Source: Larix kaempferi
Taxonomy: Eukaryota; Streptophyta; Pinopsida; Pinales; Pinaceae
DNA: 64,000 nt
Assembly (NCBI GenBank): GCA_027924585.1
Contig: BSBM01000592.1
Coordinates: forward strand, 8,564,501-8,628,500
Direction: 5' to 3'
In this document: positions 1 to 10,912 of the stretch, in pieces
Layout: each line of letters starts with the position of its first letter
How positions within the stretch are numbered: position 1 is the stretch's first letter
The notes under the pieces: model-generated
Databases searched by the model: none
What the model saw: only the letters and a program-made list of their open reading frames with translations
Told to the model about the DNA's origin: nothing
Program-made: the position numbers and the translations under genes

Positions 1-305
1 CAGAATGGCAGTTGATGGAATAATTAGACTTCCGCTATCCCAAGTTCCGCAATGTGGATTGCGGAAGGGTATTGGAGAGATAAGTTCGGCGATCCGTCTT
101 CTGAATCCCACAATGCGGATTGCAGATTGCGGAAGGACGGATTGCGGACCTGAGGCAACTTGCGGATCCAAGGCAACTTGCAGATTGCGGATCCGATGAA
201 GCAAATTGTGGAAAGGCGTGAATGGAAGCATTTCGAAGAGAAAAAAAAAGTATCAGGCTCTCCCATTGCCTTTGAAGGACACCGAGGTGATCTGGGGACG
301 CTACA
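1..305 (+). mobile_element. Element B, 5' LTR (3' portion only, cut by window edge)
   Basis: This stretch matches the end of the 3' LTR at about 22140-22447, including the A-run near 240 and the terminal CTACA. It is therefore the last part of B's 5' LTR, with the rest to the left of the window. It is rich in GCGGAT/ATTGCGG motifs. The LTR ends at 305 in CA, three bases before a primer binding site, which fixes the boundary. The copies differ by substitutions and by indels within the motif-rich part. Confidence 0.9.
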
Positions 306-308
306 AAG

Positions 309-320
309 TGGTATCAGAGC
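309..320 (+). promoter_or_regulatory. Element B primer binding site (tRNA-iMet type)
   Basis: TGGTATCAGAGC, the complement of the 3' end of plant initiator tRNA-Met, lies three bases after the 5' LTR. It primes minus-strand cDNA synthesis. The same 12-mer occurs in C, N and E. Confidence 0.93.
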
Positions 321-569
321 TTCAGTTACAACACTTGAGCTATTGGGCCGAGCCATGGAAAGATTTATATGCAAATAATGCGTCCATGAAGCGGGTTTTG
401 GATGAATGTGTATTAATTGATTGATTGTCCAATGAATTCCATATTTGAATGGATGTATAATATTTATTGTATGCTTGTAATGTCTAATAGATTTCTCTGT
501 TATGCATAGTGACAGCAACAACAACGGTAAGTTGGGTTGTCCTGGAAGGCCGTGTACCAATAAGTAAAG

Positions 570-761
570 ATGGTGACTTTTGATGACGCCCAAGACCCTT
601 ACGAACATCCTTACAAACAAGAAGAAGATGTTCTAGGAAAGAATGTGCGGGAAGCACATACAGACGCAGAGTTTGATGGGAGGAGGGCACGAGTAATGCC
701 CCCAAACTTGGACGAGACCATGGTAAGCTTTAATGAATGGTTGATGAAAGCGCAAGAAGAG
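570..761 (+). pseudogene. gag: Element B gag, N-terminal part, interrupted by element A
   Basis: An open frame from the ATG at 570 runs into the left end of element A; its last five bases are A's target duplication. Read across A, the frame continues at 15354. The segment is hydrophilic and acidic, as expected for the N-terminus of a chromovirus Gag upstream of the capsid domain. 321-569 is leader with no other gene. Gag forms the cytoplasmic virus-like particle that packages element RNA. The insertion makes this copy non-functional. Confidence 0.75.
757..761. repeat. Target site duplication of element A, left copy (AAGAG)
   Basis: AAGAG directly precedes the LTR start TGTTGG and recurs at 15349-15353 directly after the 3' LTR. 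The exact 5-bp duplication proves that 762-15348 is one insertion into B. Confidence 0.93.
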
Positions 762-1582
762 TGTTGGCAGGTGGGTTTGGATGAGTCAGCTATGCAACAT
801 CGTGGATGCTACACAAGGTCAAAGATGTTGTGCAAGGAGAAAAGCAACGAACAAGTTAGAAACAATAGTATTTTATGTATTTTTGGGTCATGTTGGACCG
901 CATTCTGCGGGATAGGGTCATTCTTTTGATGATTTTATTAAGAAGTAGTTAGGCGGTTACCAAAGTGGACCATGAATGTAAAGGCGTAAGCCTATAAGTA
1001 GTTGTAGAAGCGCAAGTGTTAGAATAATCGATAGAAGAGTCATTATCATGATTGGAGAGAAGAATTGTGCATGTTTTGGTCTGTTTGAATCTAGGTATGT
1101 GACAGAAGAACTGTGTTGATGTATCTGTGTTTTGTTGCGAAGATTAATATGACATGACGGAGTTTGAGCAAAATCACTGTGTCTTTTCCTGTTTTTCTGT
1201 TATGAATGTGATATGCAATATGAAACTCTGAATGATGCGATGTTTCTATGTTCCAAATGATGTTATACTGTTAGATCTATTTGGACATTATGGTTTTGTT
1301 GATAATAAGATCGATTGAATGATGATATTGATGCATAAGATGAAATGTTAGATCTATTAAATAATGCCACGATAAGTTGATAAGTTGATGCACAAGGTCC
1401 TCCTTCATTTGGTGGAAATGTGGTTCCGTCAGCTCTCCCTTGAACATCTCGGGTGAGACTTCATCTACTCTGCAGGTGTTGCCGGACGGGGTCAAACCTG
1501 TTTGGGCCAGTGCTCAAGGAGATCACGGTGGTTTGGGCATCGACAGAGTGAGGAACCCCTGTCGACTAGGTTTGTGTCAACA
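762..1582 (+). repeat. Element A 5' LTR
   Basis: This 821-bp LTR starts TGTTGG and ends in CA, and matches 14535-15348 along its length. A TATA-like TATAAGTA at about 993 is present in both copies and is the likely core promoter. Many differences between the copies are transitions. Confidence 0.93.
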
Positions 1583-1584
1583 AA

Positions 1585-1600
1585 TGGTTCCGTTGCCGAG
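1585..1600 (+). promoter_or_regulatory. Element A primer binding site (not iMet type)
   Basis: TGGTTCCGTTGCCGAG begins two bases after the LTR. It resembles the TGGCGCCGTTGCCGGG type found in several plant Gypsy lineages and usually assigned to a tRNA other than initiator Met. D has a very similar site (36452-36467). The exact tRNA is not proven. Confidence 0.7.
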
Positions 1601-1602
1601 AC

Positions 1603-4529
1603 CCTAACGCGAAGTGGAGGGAGGACGTGTTGTGGCATCCATCAAAACCAGAACTTCAAGATTGGTTTGACCAAAAGTTGCGAGAGTTTTCTGAAAAAAG
1701 AAAATCAAAACCATGGACTGATGACGTACTGGTGGCTAGAAAGGTACATACACGACGGTCCACACGAGTATTTTTCCTGCAAATTCCTGACCATCTTGTA
1801 TGAGTGGTTAGCGCAATTGACCTTCCGCAAGGTAAATTTCCAAGGCAGTCAGCCTGCGTCCTGGACCCCAAAATTGATCCAGGAGTTGCAAGAGGTAGAC
1901 AACAGGGCATCGCGGGCTATTGAAGTCTGGCTTGATAGCATATTGGAGAGCTATATCACCGAGTTTGCGGTCGACACATTAAAATCTTATAGCAAAGCTG
2001 AAAGGGAATTTTTCAATGGACTGAGAGGCAGGTTCCTGTTGTCGTTGCAATTGTCCATTAAGATGCTCATCTGCGAAAAGGGCATACTGAAAATGAACCT
2101 TGAGTAGAAGAACCTGGGTGGGATGAGGCTATGGATACCACGAAGGCAGGGGGAGGCGAATGAAATGATACGGGGTAGATGGGTGCAAGTTACGATGAGA
2201 CTGTGAAGGAAGCCGAGGAAGAGAGTGGTCTTACGAGGGGAGGAGCAAGGTTTCGACAAGAGAAGAGGCAGAGGACAGGAGAAGGTCCTGCTGCGATCGA
2301 AACGCAAAACCGCGAAGGAAGACCACATGGGATGAAGTGACCTCACAGTGTCGGTGAGGACAACCAGGCTACACCCAAGGTAGAGGTAGGACCAACCCCC
2401 AGCAGTAACGTATCCACACCTCTGCTCACTATATCACAACCAGGAAGAAATACGACTTTGACACCGTTGTGTTCGGCGTGTCAACAACACTCACAAAGTA
2501 GCGGATCAACGACTGTAGGAAAAAGGTCCAAGATGGCAGGAGAGGATGTGAAGTTACCTCTGTTCCATGGAAACGGAACTGAAGACCCAGGGAAATACTA
2601 GTTCTTATGTGAAGTTGTGTGGACTATTAAACAAATTACGGATGATGATGCCAAGAAAGTCAATTGGCGACGACTCGTCGGGGTCGCGCATTGGATTGGT
2701 TCATGAAATTTGTACAAGTTCCTGCGGGGAGTCCAGAGAAGACATTGGATGAAGTTAGAAAAGGATTACTTGAAGAGTTCAAAAAACCGAAGTTTGAAGC
2801 GCAATACATTACAAAATTGAACGAGATCAAACAATATCCAAACGAAAATGTTTGGGATTTTGACCAAAGGTTTAAAACACTAATGGGAAGGATCAGTTTT
2901 GGGATGAGGGACATTCAACACAAGGAATGGTTCATCGCGGCGTTGCTACCTCATATCAGACTCCCGTTGATGCATCAGAAAATTATGACACAGAGCGAGG
3001 ATATGGAGATTGCGATGAAGTTAGAAGCTTCCCTTGTTGGAGGGGGTGCAGTTGGCATGTCTCAGATCCATATGTAGCTGGAGAATTTGACAATTCAGTT
3101 GCAAGATCTCAAGAAGGGTAAAGAGCACCGCGAAGAAGTTTGGTGTACTTGATGTCGTGTAGAGGGACATACCAAGGATAACTGCGCAGATTTCTGAAAC
3201 TACCTATTATCAGGAGTGTCGAACCCACTGAGTGGTGGAGATATTCCATGGTGTCGCATTTGTCAAGTTTATGGGCATCGCCATGAAGAGTGTGCATACA
3301 TGCAGAAGATGGTCATGAAGCCGATGAATTTATATTGTACATTCTGCAAGTCTATTGGGCATGAAGATAAGGATTTCCGCGCATATGGCTTACCCCAGGA
3401 AAGAACATACAACTCATACTATGTAAAGGGAGACGACCATCGTGCAGTACAACAACCGCAGCTGCAGCCACAAGTGGCCCAGCCGCCACATCAACCATAG
3501 ATGCAATTTGTACCGCAGTCGCAACCACAACAATAGTTTGTGCCACAACCGCAGTATAATTAGATGCAGATGGCTCCGCAGCAGCCGCAGTACGTTCAGC
3601 CAATGCAGTATGTTCAGCCAGGGTAGTGTGTTCAGCTGCAACCGAATCCCCTGCAACAACAATTTAATCAACCACAGTATCAGCAACAAGGAGGATGTCG
3701 TGGAGGATTTCGAGGAGGATGCGGTGGAGGCTTTGGTCGAGGAGGAGGACGAGGTCGCGAACCAGTACAATGTTATAATTGCGGAGTATTGGGACACTAT
3801 CAGAGAGATTTTCCACAATTGCAAGCACAATGTACGTATTGTATCGTTGTTGATCACACTGTTGAGAACTATCCACAGTTGATTGCGAGATGGCAGGCAG
3901 GAAATGTTCCACATTTACAGAACTAGAACCAGTTGCCAAACCAGTTTTAGAATCATAACCAGTTACCGAATCCGAACCAGTTTCAGAATTAGAACCAATT
4001 GTCGAATCAAAATTAGTTGCCGAACCAGAATCAGCGTCCAAATCAGAATCAAAACACAAATTAGAATGTGAACCAACCTGTGAATCCACCGCTAAACCAA
4101 ACTCAGGGATCAAATGTTGCGACGATTTCCGCAGAACCAAGAACACAAGATGTCGACGTTGTTGTTATCACTCGTGGAGGTGCGATGACAAGAGAAGATG
4201 GTCCTCATCCACTCATCCGAATGGCTGGAAAGAATAAAGTGCAGTTTGATATTGATGTTGAGCGAGACACATTCTTTGAAGCACGTGATGCGATAGGAAG
4301 AAATCTTGGTAATTCAATTACTTACGACACGACTGCTGCTTTTGACTCAACTTCGGGAGTAGGACCATCGCAACAGTATGGTACTTTGCATAAATTCTTT
4401 GAAAGTTTCTTATCACTGGAAAGAGATCCCGATGCTCTTGCTGAAATGGAGAGTTTGTTTCATCGACTGGACAAAGGACGAAAGGAGTCCCAAGTGAACT
4501 CTTTACAAAGGAGGAAGATAGGAAAATAG
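1603..4529 (+). pseudogene. gag: Element A gag (broken), four zinc knuckles and RGG segment
   Basis: Gag is spread over several frames. An N-terminal alpha-rich part (to about 2107) resembles D's 36515-36660. A retrotransposon capsid-type domain lies at 2530-3077. One zinc-knuckle pair follows: CX2CX4HX4C at 3252-3293 intact, and 3336-3377 with its last Cys changed to Phe. Then come a Gln/Pro-rich stretch, an Arg/Gly-rich segment (about 3690-3760) and a second pair at 3771-3812 and 3831-3872, each lacking the final Cys. An Asn/Gln/Pro repeat with several stops fills 3910-4080. The last part (4068-4529) leads to protease. D has the same order. Gag would assemble particles and bind RNA; this copy cannot make it. 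Confidence 0.82.
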
Positions 4530-4886
4530 ATGCGCATGAATATCCAGATTGGGGACTACGAGGTAGATTTAGTCATTCTGGATATCAACTCAGATGTCAA
4601 CATTTTAACAAAGAAAACATGGCAAAATATGGGGATCCCAACGCTGAGCTGGTCTCCTGTGCAGCTGCAACTGGCTAATCAGGCCAAAGTAACACCAATT
4701 GGGAGAGTTCCGCGCCTTGTTGTGGAAATTGAAGGGATGAAAACCTATGCTGATTTTGATGTTATTGAAGTTGTCGATGGTGGAGGCTCCTATCCCGCAT
4801 TGCAGGGGATTGGATGGGCCAATGACAGTATGGAAGTGATTAATTTCAAGAAGAGGGTGATGACCTTTGAAATCAAAACCTCATAG
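4530..4886 (+). pseudogene. Element A protease (retropepsin) remnant
   Basis: A 118-codon open frame with the retropepsin layout: hydrophobic strand, catalytic triplet region VILDINSD, then a Trp-containing helix and a second strand block. The family has D-[ST]-G, so the Asn-Ser in place of Ser/Gly after the Asp suggests an inactive enzyme. It would cleave the Gag-Pol polyprotein inside the particle. D's protease at 39540-39700 has DFGS at this place. Confidence 0.75.
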
Positions 4887-4897
4887 TCATAGCTCCG

Positions 4898-5870
4898 TTG
4901 GATCCGACTAAAGGGCGAAGGTATGTTGAACCGGTAAAGGATGAAGTTGTAAGCGGATGGGATCACGCATATAACATTTCAAAAGACTACATCCATCCAA
5001 CTATCGATGGAGAACTCGGTTGGCGCAACTCTAGCTCTGCGTCTTCCAACTCTGACGATGCTTTAGAGAATTGGCAAAACTGCATGCATGAGGTGTCGTG
5101 GTTTGATCACACAGTTGTTGTGCCGTGTCGCGACTGAGACTGTTGAACTACCAATATACGAAGGCCTGCGCGGATTGTCTGAATTTCTAGTGGAATTTGA
5201 AGGCAATGTGTTAGAGCCACAATGGTTGCTAGCATTGGGGGAGGCGCTGAAGGCTGCTCTAGCACATTGGTGGGTGACCCATAAGAAGTCTATTACCGGG
5301 TGGTTGCAGTGTTGAATATTGATGACGGTTCGCTTTGGCGACACAAAAATATACCACACTAGAAAGTATGATGGGCATAATGACCCCGACGGTCATTTGA
5401 TTGAATGTCATACTTTGTGGGCCTCGCGACCAAAGGATGAATGGGTCCATGCCTTTGTCCACACTTTGGATGAAATGTCGTGATCTTGCTATGCCTCAGC
5501 TGAGTTGCGCGGGGATATTACCACTTGGTTAGAGTTAACGGTTTGCTTTACTCACACCTTCAGTTTCGCGGATGCCAACCTAGATGTTCACAATGCCCTA
5601 TAGATCATCCGCGATGTTGTTCTGAAGGTGCTTCCAGTTGTATACCCCGCGGATCCGCATGTGCAGTGTCAGATGCAGTCGATGATGGAATGCTATAATA
5701 TTACTGGAGGGCCGAAGGATGGTGATGACCCACGGAACATTAATATCTTGGAAACAGAAGGGAGTTAGGATGTCGTAGCACCTGATGTACCAACAGATCC
5801 AATAACTTAGCTGCTGAAGATTAGGAAGGTCAACATTGGGACGGAGGAAAACCCAAAGTTTGCGAATGTT
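4898..5870 (+). pseudogene. Element A: extra Gag-like module between protease and RT
   Basis: Between protease and RT lies about 1 kb of coding-type sequence that canonical Ty3/Gypsy pol lacks. From 5088 it is in one frame with RT, broken only by stops. Landmarks: the acidic linker with DGELGWRN near 5010, the WW-x11-W block at about 5265-5302, KDE at 5433-5441 followed by F-x2-TLD, and RG-x3-TW soon after. D carries the same landmarks in the same order (39943-41260). The W-rich pattern with TW and spaced Phe recalls the retrotransposon Gag capsid fold and occurs in two halves. Gag origin is inferred; homology of the A and D modules is well supported. Its role is unknown. Confidence 0.7.
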
Positions 5871-5883
5871 GGGGACTACTAGG

Positions 5884-7090
5884 ATGAAGAAATGATGGAA
5901 AAGGTCACCGACTTGTTGCATGAGTTCCAAGATTTGTTCCCTACGAAGTTTTTCGAGATGAAGGGAATATTGGGGGATCTAGGAGAGATGAATATTTCGT
6001 TGAAGCCAGATGTGAAACCAACCAAGAAGCGACCGTATCGACTGAATCCGTGACACAAGGAAAGGGTCAAAACAGAACTTGATAGAATGATAGATGCTGG
6101 AATCATTGAGCCGATCGAAGAATCAGAATGGATTAGTCCCATGGTGATTCAGGACAAGAAGACAGGTGAGGTTCGGATTTGTGTTGAGTTGAGGAAGTTA
6201 AATGATGCATGTATGCATGATCCATTTTCGATGCCATTCACTGATGAAGTACTGGAAGGAGTGGGCGGTCAAGAAATGTATTCCTTCACGGATGGTTTAT
6301 CTGGCTATCACCAGATTAGGATCGCAAAAGAGGATCATCAAAAGACAACATTTGTGAGTGAATGGGGTTGTTTCCAGTATACGGTGATGCCATTTGGGCT
6401 AAAGAACGCACCTGCAGTATTCTCCCATGTTGTTGTCACTGCATTCATATATTATATTCAAAAGTTTTTGCAAGTCTATATGGATGACTAGACAGTTTAT
6501 GGATTGATCAGCGACCATCTGGAAAACCTGCGACTAATGCTAGAGCGATGTAGACATCATCAGATTTTGCTGAACTTGAAGAAGTGTATTTTTTGTGCAC
6601 CTTTCGGGATGTTGTTGGGTCACATTGTTTGCAAGCAAGGATTGTTGGTTGACCCAGCGAAGATTGCGCTGATTTTGAGCTTGACACCACCTACAAATGT
6701 AAAATAGTTGAGAACGACATTGGGGCACATGAGGTACTACTGCAAGTTTATCCGTGGTTATGTTGCAATCACAGCCCCTATGGAGAAGTTGTTGAAAAAT
6801 GATGTGGTATTCTTATGGAGTCCAGAATTTCAAGTGAGTTTCGAGACACTGAAGGCTAAGATGGATTCTGCCCTGATACTGGTATTTCTTGATTGGAGCA
6901 AGGAATTCCATGTCCATGTGGATGCATTGTCAATTGCGCTAGGTGTGGTGCTCACTCAATTAGGAGAAGGAGATCTTGACCACCCGATTGCTTTTGCAAG
7001 TCAGAAATTGTCATCTGCGGAGAGAAATTATACAACTACAGAGAGGGAAGGTCTAGAAATGGTATATGCACTACAGAAGCTTAGGCATTA
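5884..7090 (+). pseudogene. pol: Element A reverse transcriptase and partial RNase H
   Basis: RT motifs occur in order: a basic PYRL entry motif, the SEW(I)SP motif, the RICV-E-LRKLN motif (family usually RICVDYR or DLR), SFTDGLSGYHQI, the MPFGLKNAP loop, and the catalytic YMDD at about 6478. The Trp expected just after YMDD is a TAG stop; D has TGG there. The connection continues at 6504-6707 and RNase H at 6708-7090 with HVDA and TTTERE motifs. RNase H stops abruptly at LRHY where the sequence jumps into integrase, so its C-terminal catalytic part is deleted. It copied element RNA into cDNA. Confidence 0.9.
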
Positions 7091-7109
7091 TGCACGAAAC
7101 TGCGATGCA

Positions 7110-8085
7110 ACGGATTATGCGCGAACCTGCGATGTTTGTCAAAGAACTGGAAAACCCTCAAGGAGGGATGAGATGCCGCTAATACCTCAAGTGACATTGC
7201 AGCCATTTGAGAAATGGGCTATGGATTTCGTGGGACCAATCAACCCACCTGGAAAGAGAACTAGTGCACGGTACATAATTACAGCAATAGATTATTTGAC
7301 AAGGTGGGCAGAGGCCGCACCAGTTGTAGATTGCACCGCTGCAACAGCAACGCGATTCTTGTTTGACAATATTGTTGCTCGGTTTGGATGCCCAAAGATA
7401 TTGACGAGTGACTAGGGGAGTCATTTCATCAATCGCACAATTAGCACATTGACAGAAGAGATTCAGATACAGCATAAGAAGAGTACACCGTACCATCCGC
7501 AAGCAAATGGAACAGTGGAGGATTTCAACAAAGTGTTGGAGCATGCGCTTACAAAGGTGTTTAACGCGAACCACGATGACTAGGATTTGAAGATCCCAGC
7601 AGTCTTGTGGGCATATCGCACCACTTGTAAATGATTGACGGGACAGACACCGTTCAAATTGGTGTATGGGAAAGAGGCAGTCATGCCTATGGAGTACATT
7701 GTTTCGAGTTTGCGCATAGCGACCACAACAGGCATGGATGACGAAACAACATTAGAAGAACGACTGGCATAGTTGGTGCAACTTGAGGAGGACTGTTTTG
7801 TCGCAGGTTTTCACCAGTGCGTCGAGAAGGATAGACAAAAAGCTTGGCACTATCGCCATATTAAAAACAAGAAATTTCAGCAAGGTGACTTGGTGTTGTT
7901 GTATGACAACAAGCTCATGAAGCATCCAGGCAAGTTACAGATGCACTGGCTAGGTCCATATCGCATTAGTTTCATTACTTCAGGAGGCGTGGTACAACTG
8001 CAGTAGTTAGATGGAGCGCTGCTACCAAGCTAGTGAATGGTAGCAGGCTGAAGCCCTACAGGATGGGCCCAGAGCCGCATGATGC
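7110..8085 (+). pseudogene. Element A integrase (N-terminus deleted)
   Basis: The frame opens within the zinc-binding domain at CDVCQ, so the His pair of HHCC is lost in the deletion at about 7091-7110. The catalytic core keeps its first Asp in AMDFVGP and its second Asp in LTSD, where the next Gln is a TAG stop. Its third acidic residue is near 7518 in an NGTVEDFNK context. 7773-8006 is the C-terminal domain with GDLVLLYDNK and HWLGPYRI. No chromodomain follows. It would insert cDNA into the genome. Stops at 7415, about 7580 and 7770 make it inactive. Confidence 0.87.
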
Positions 8086-8595
8086 TTAAGACATTGCGGG
8101 GAAAAAAAACGACAGGATGCTAGTTAGAAGGATGGAGCACCAGCAGGGACAGGATGCGCAAGTAGGAGAGATGGTACCACAGTCAGGAAGCCATGCTACA
8201 ACGACCGCAGGGCCGTGACACAGTCAAATCAACAATAAATGCAGACAGTTAAATGCAGTTAGATGATGATGCTCATTGAAGTGACGCATATTTATGGAGG
8301 ATCCGACTGTTAGATTGACAGGATCAACGACGGATTCAAGCAGTTAATGTATGATTTGGTCATGATGATCGACGTGATTTGGTCATGATGATGGAGGGAT
8401 CGATTTGGCACTATAAGAACGGGCCGAGGCCGGTTGGAAGCCATCATTTTGCAAGGTGTGAATTGAGCAGAGTCGTATTGAGTTGAATTATGCAAGGCTG
8501 AGTAGAGTTGCAGAGCGGAGTTGCATTGTGCTGAGCTAGTTTCCAAGTAGGGTGAGGTTGAGCAATAATTGGGCGTTGCGGGGCACTGATGCGAC

Positions 8596-10675
8596 ATGCA
8601 GAGTGAACCAGACATGGTTGAGATTTCAAGTCAACAAGACTCACCCGTTGTCCCTGTAACCATTGAGGAGGAAGTTGCCAGTATGTCGGTCGGGTCATTG
8701 ACAATCCCGAAGAAGAGGAGGGGTGGGAAGTAGCCTAGCTCCTCGGGGCCACAGAAGAGGCATACTACATCATCCACCCATGTACAGGAGGAGGTACCTA
8801 CGCAAATGTGTCCATCAATCCCAGGAGTCGTGGAATCAGCAGCTCGAGCAGGGGTATCCACTACGGATATCCTTGGGTATGTACCTCCCTGTCGACCTGG
8901 TGCGCAGCCCTAGAAGCTTACCAAGAACCAAAGATACCAAGTCAGGATGTTGGTGATACCATAAGGCATGGTATGCACTGCAGACATTGTGCTTGCACTG
9001 ATGTAGATGAAGTATGATGACCATTATCTGCTGACGTTAAGGGACGTTATGGAGGAACCATATGTGCCAAGAGCAGTAGTTAGAGGCATCCCGACACCAC
9101 GCATTTCACACGATTGGGCGCGTGGATTAGATAAAGTAGGACTATTGGGATTAATCAACATGCCGCATTTTGGGCAGTTAACTAAGGCAAATGCCTGCAT
9201 AAAGCAGCTTTTAGCCTGTTTTCATGGGGGGATTTTACCGGTCATAGTCACGATCGACCTTGTTTCATAAATCACGGGGTTGCCTAAGGATGGGTCTGAC
9301 CCCTTCGTAGTATTTTCAGGGGAAAAACAATGATAAGAAGCTCGCAGCAAGGTTGAGGATGCGCTATGATTTACAACATGACGGACGGGCATATCGCATC
9401 AACAACATCAATGTTTAGGCGGTGCGCATTGGGTCATGGATTTTGGCTACTAAACTAGTCAGGAATAACCAAACCAACCATGGTAACTCAGGGGCCATTG
9501 CTAGTGCTGAGATGTGTGTGCAAGGGGTACAAATGAACTGGTCACTCTTCTTACTGAACCAGTTGACAGAGGATGCAGTGACAGTCCAGGCGGGAAAGCG
9601 GTCATTTGCATACATCTGGTTGTTGATCTTAATCACGCTTGTAGCTTGGATGGAGCCCGATGACCATCAAGGGATGGAAGTAGACGCGGTGACGGTTTGT
9701 AAGGGAGAACGCTATCAGAACCTTTGGTGGGTGTAGGAACCTGAGCGGATTAAGGACTGGGCAGCACAGTTCTGGTTCTACTGGGAGGCACTGTAGGTGG
9801 AAGCTGAGCGTGTTCCCTGATTGTCTCAGACAACCGTAGTGAAATATAAACGGATTGCTCGGTTTGTGATTGGCCCACATACCATTCATGTGCAAGCGCG
9901 ATGCGATCTGGGGAAGTAGTGGTTTCCGACACCATACAAATTGTTCGATCGGGAGCTAGATGCGATCGTCGATGATTGGCCCGTAGAATGGCGAGAACTA
10001 GTTCGTCTCGAAGAAGAATCGACGGGGCCACCAGTGGATGTGCTAGAGATGGACCAATAGAATAACCATGATTCAGATCAAGAGTCATCGTAGACACCCA
10101 CTGATGAGGACGTAGAGCGCGAGGTTGAGGAGGGAAGAACCAAGATGTGTTATGAGTGGGGTATGACAAGTGGAGCAAACCCCGCGATGGAAGTGCAGTT
10201 GAACCGACTTATTGAGGCCTTAACAAGCGCAAAAAATGTGACAAATCAAGCAATGAAGATGCAAGCGGCAGAAGGTTTCATCGAGGTTAAAACTCGACCT
10301 TATTCCTTATTTGGTGTTGTTTTGAAGAAGGTACCGGAGGTAGCGACTGTGCAAGACTTTGGATCAATCAGCAATGGGACGCGGGTTCAAAATGTGCAAA
10401 TTCCACCGACTGCAATTGAGACCAACAATGAGGAGCTTAATACTTCCCTGCAGCAGTTACAAGATTTTTCCATCAACATCAACGTGCTGTCCTCGCAGAC
10501 GTTGGTGCATATGCAAACGGTCGCCAACCAGGAATTGGTAGACAGGGAACAAGATATCAGTGGTCAGTTCTTGTGATCGCAGGAGAACGAGGAAGCGACC
10601 CAGAAAGAAGTAGAAGAATTAAAGTATAAGGCGGTAGCAGCGCGAAAAGTGGTAGAAGAATTGGAGGACAAGCAA
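8596..10675 (+). pseudogene. Element A post-integrase ORF, 5' part
   Basis: Sense-strand coding sequence downstream of integrase. From the ATG at 8596 one frame runs beyond 9270, with a basic KKRR stretch near 8713 that could act as a nuclear signal. Around 9271 the motif ITGL-PKDG-SDP matches ITGL-SNKG-AD in D (44817). The frame decays after 9300, and a better preserved part (10145-10576) is helical and Gln/Glu-rich. N interrupts the ORF at 10676; it resumes at 13704. 8086-8595 shows no other gene. I do not recognise the protein family. An extra ORF here is known in other plant Gypsy lineages (env-like in Athila), but I see no signal peptide or transmembrane segment. Confidence 0.65.
10671..10675. 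repeat. Target site duplication of element N, left copy (AGCAA)
   Basis: AGCAA precedes the truncated LTR at 10676 and recurs at 13699-13703 after the right LTR. Confidence 0.9.
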
Positions 10676-10912
10676 TGTTAATTTTTTAGCATTAATTCAA
10701 CATACTTTAGGATCTTTACTGAGAGAATAACATGTACAACATATCAAGTATAACAATGCATATTAATCACACCAAGCAATCACATGAGACAATAGACACA
10801 CATAGTTTCATTGGGGAAAACCATAAAGGTGAAAAACCCCACAACTTCCTCAGAGATAGAAAGAGCAATGATACAACCAGAGTACGCAAAGATAGTCCTC
10901 CTAGCAGCTGAA
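10676..10912 (-). repeat. Element N truncated 3' LTR
   Basis: This matches 13128-13365 of the right LTR from the terminal dinucleotide inward. Similarity ends at about 10912, where integrase coding sequence starts directly. Only the transcript-distal part of the 3' LTR survives. Confidence 0.9.

Noticed and set aside
24-620. 198-codon open frame on the minus strand
   Set aside because: It is antisense to B's LTR, primer site and gag start. No family motif; its length follows from the repeated GCGGAT text.
3414-3914. 166-codon Leu/Trp-rich open frame on the minus strand
   Set aside because: Antisense of the Gln-rich and RGG part of A's gag; composition explained by the complement of Gln/Asn codons.
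9007-9270. Independent 87-codon gene
   Set aside because: It lies in the same frame as the ATG at 8596 and is part of A's post-integrase ORF.
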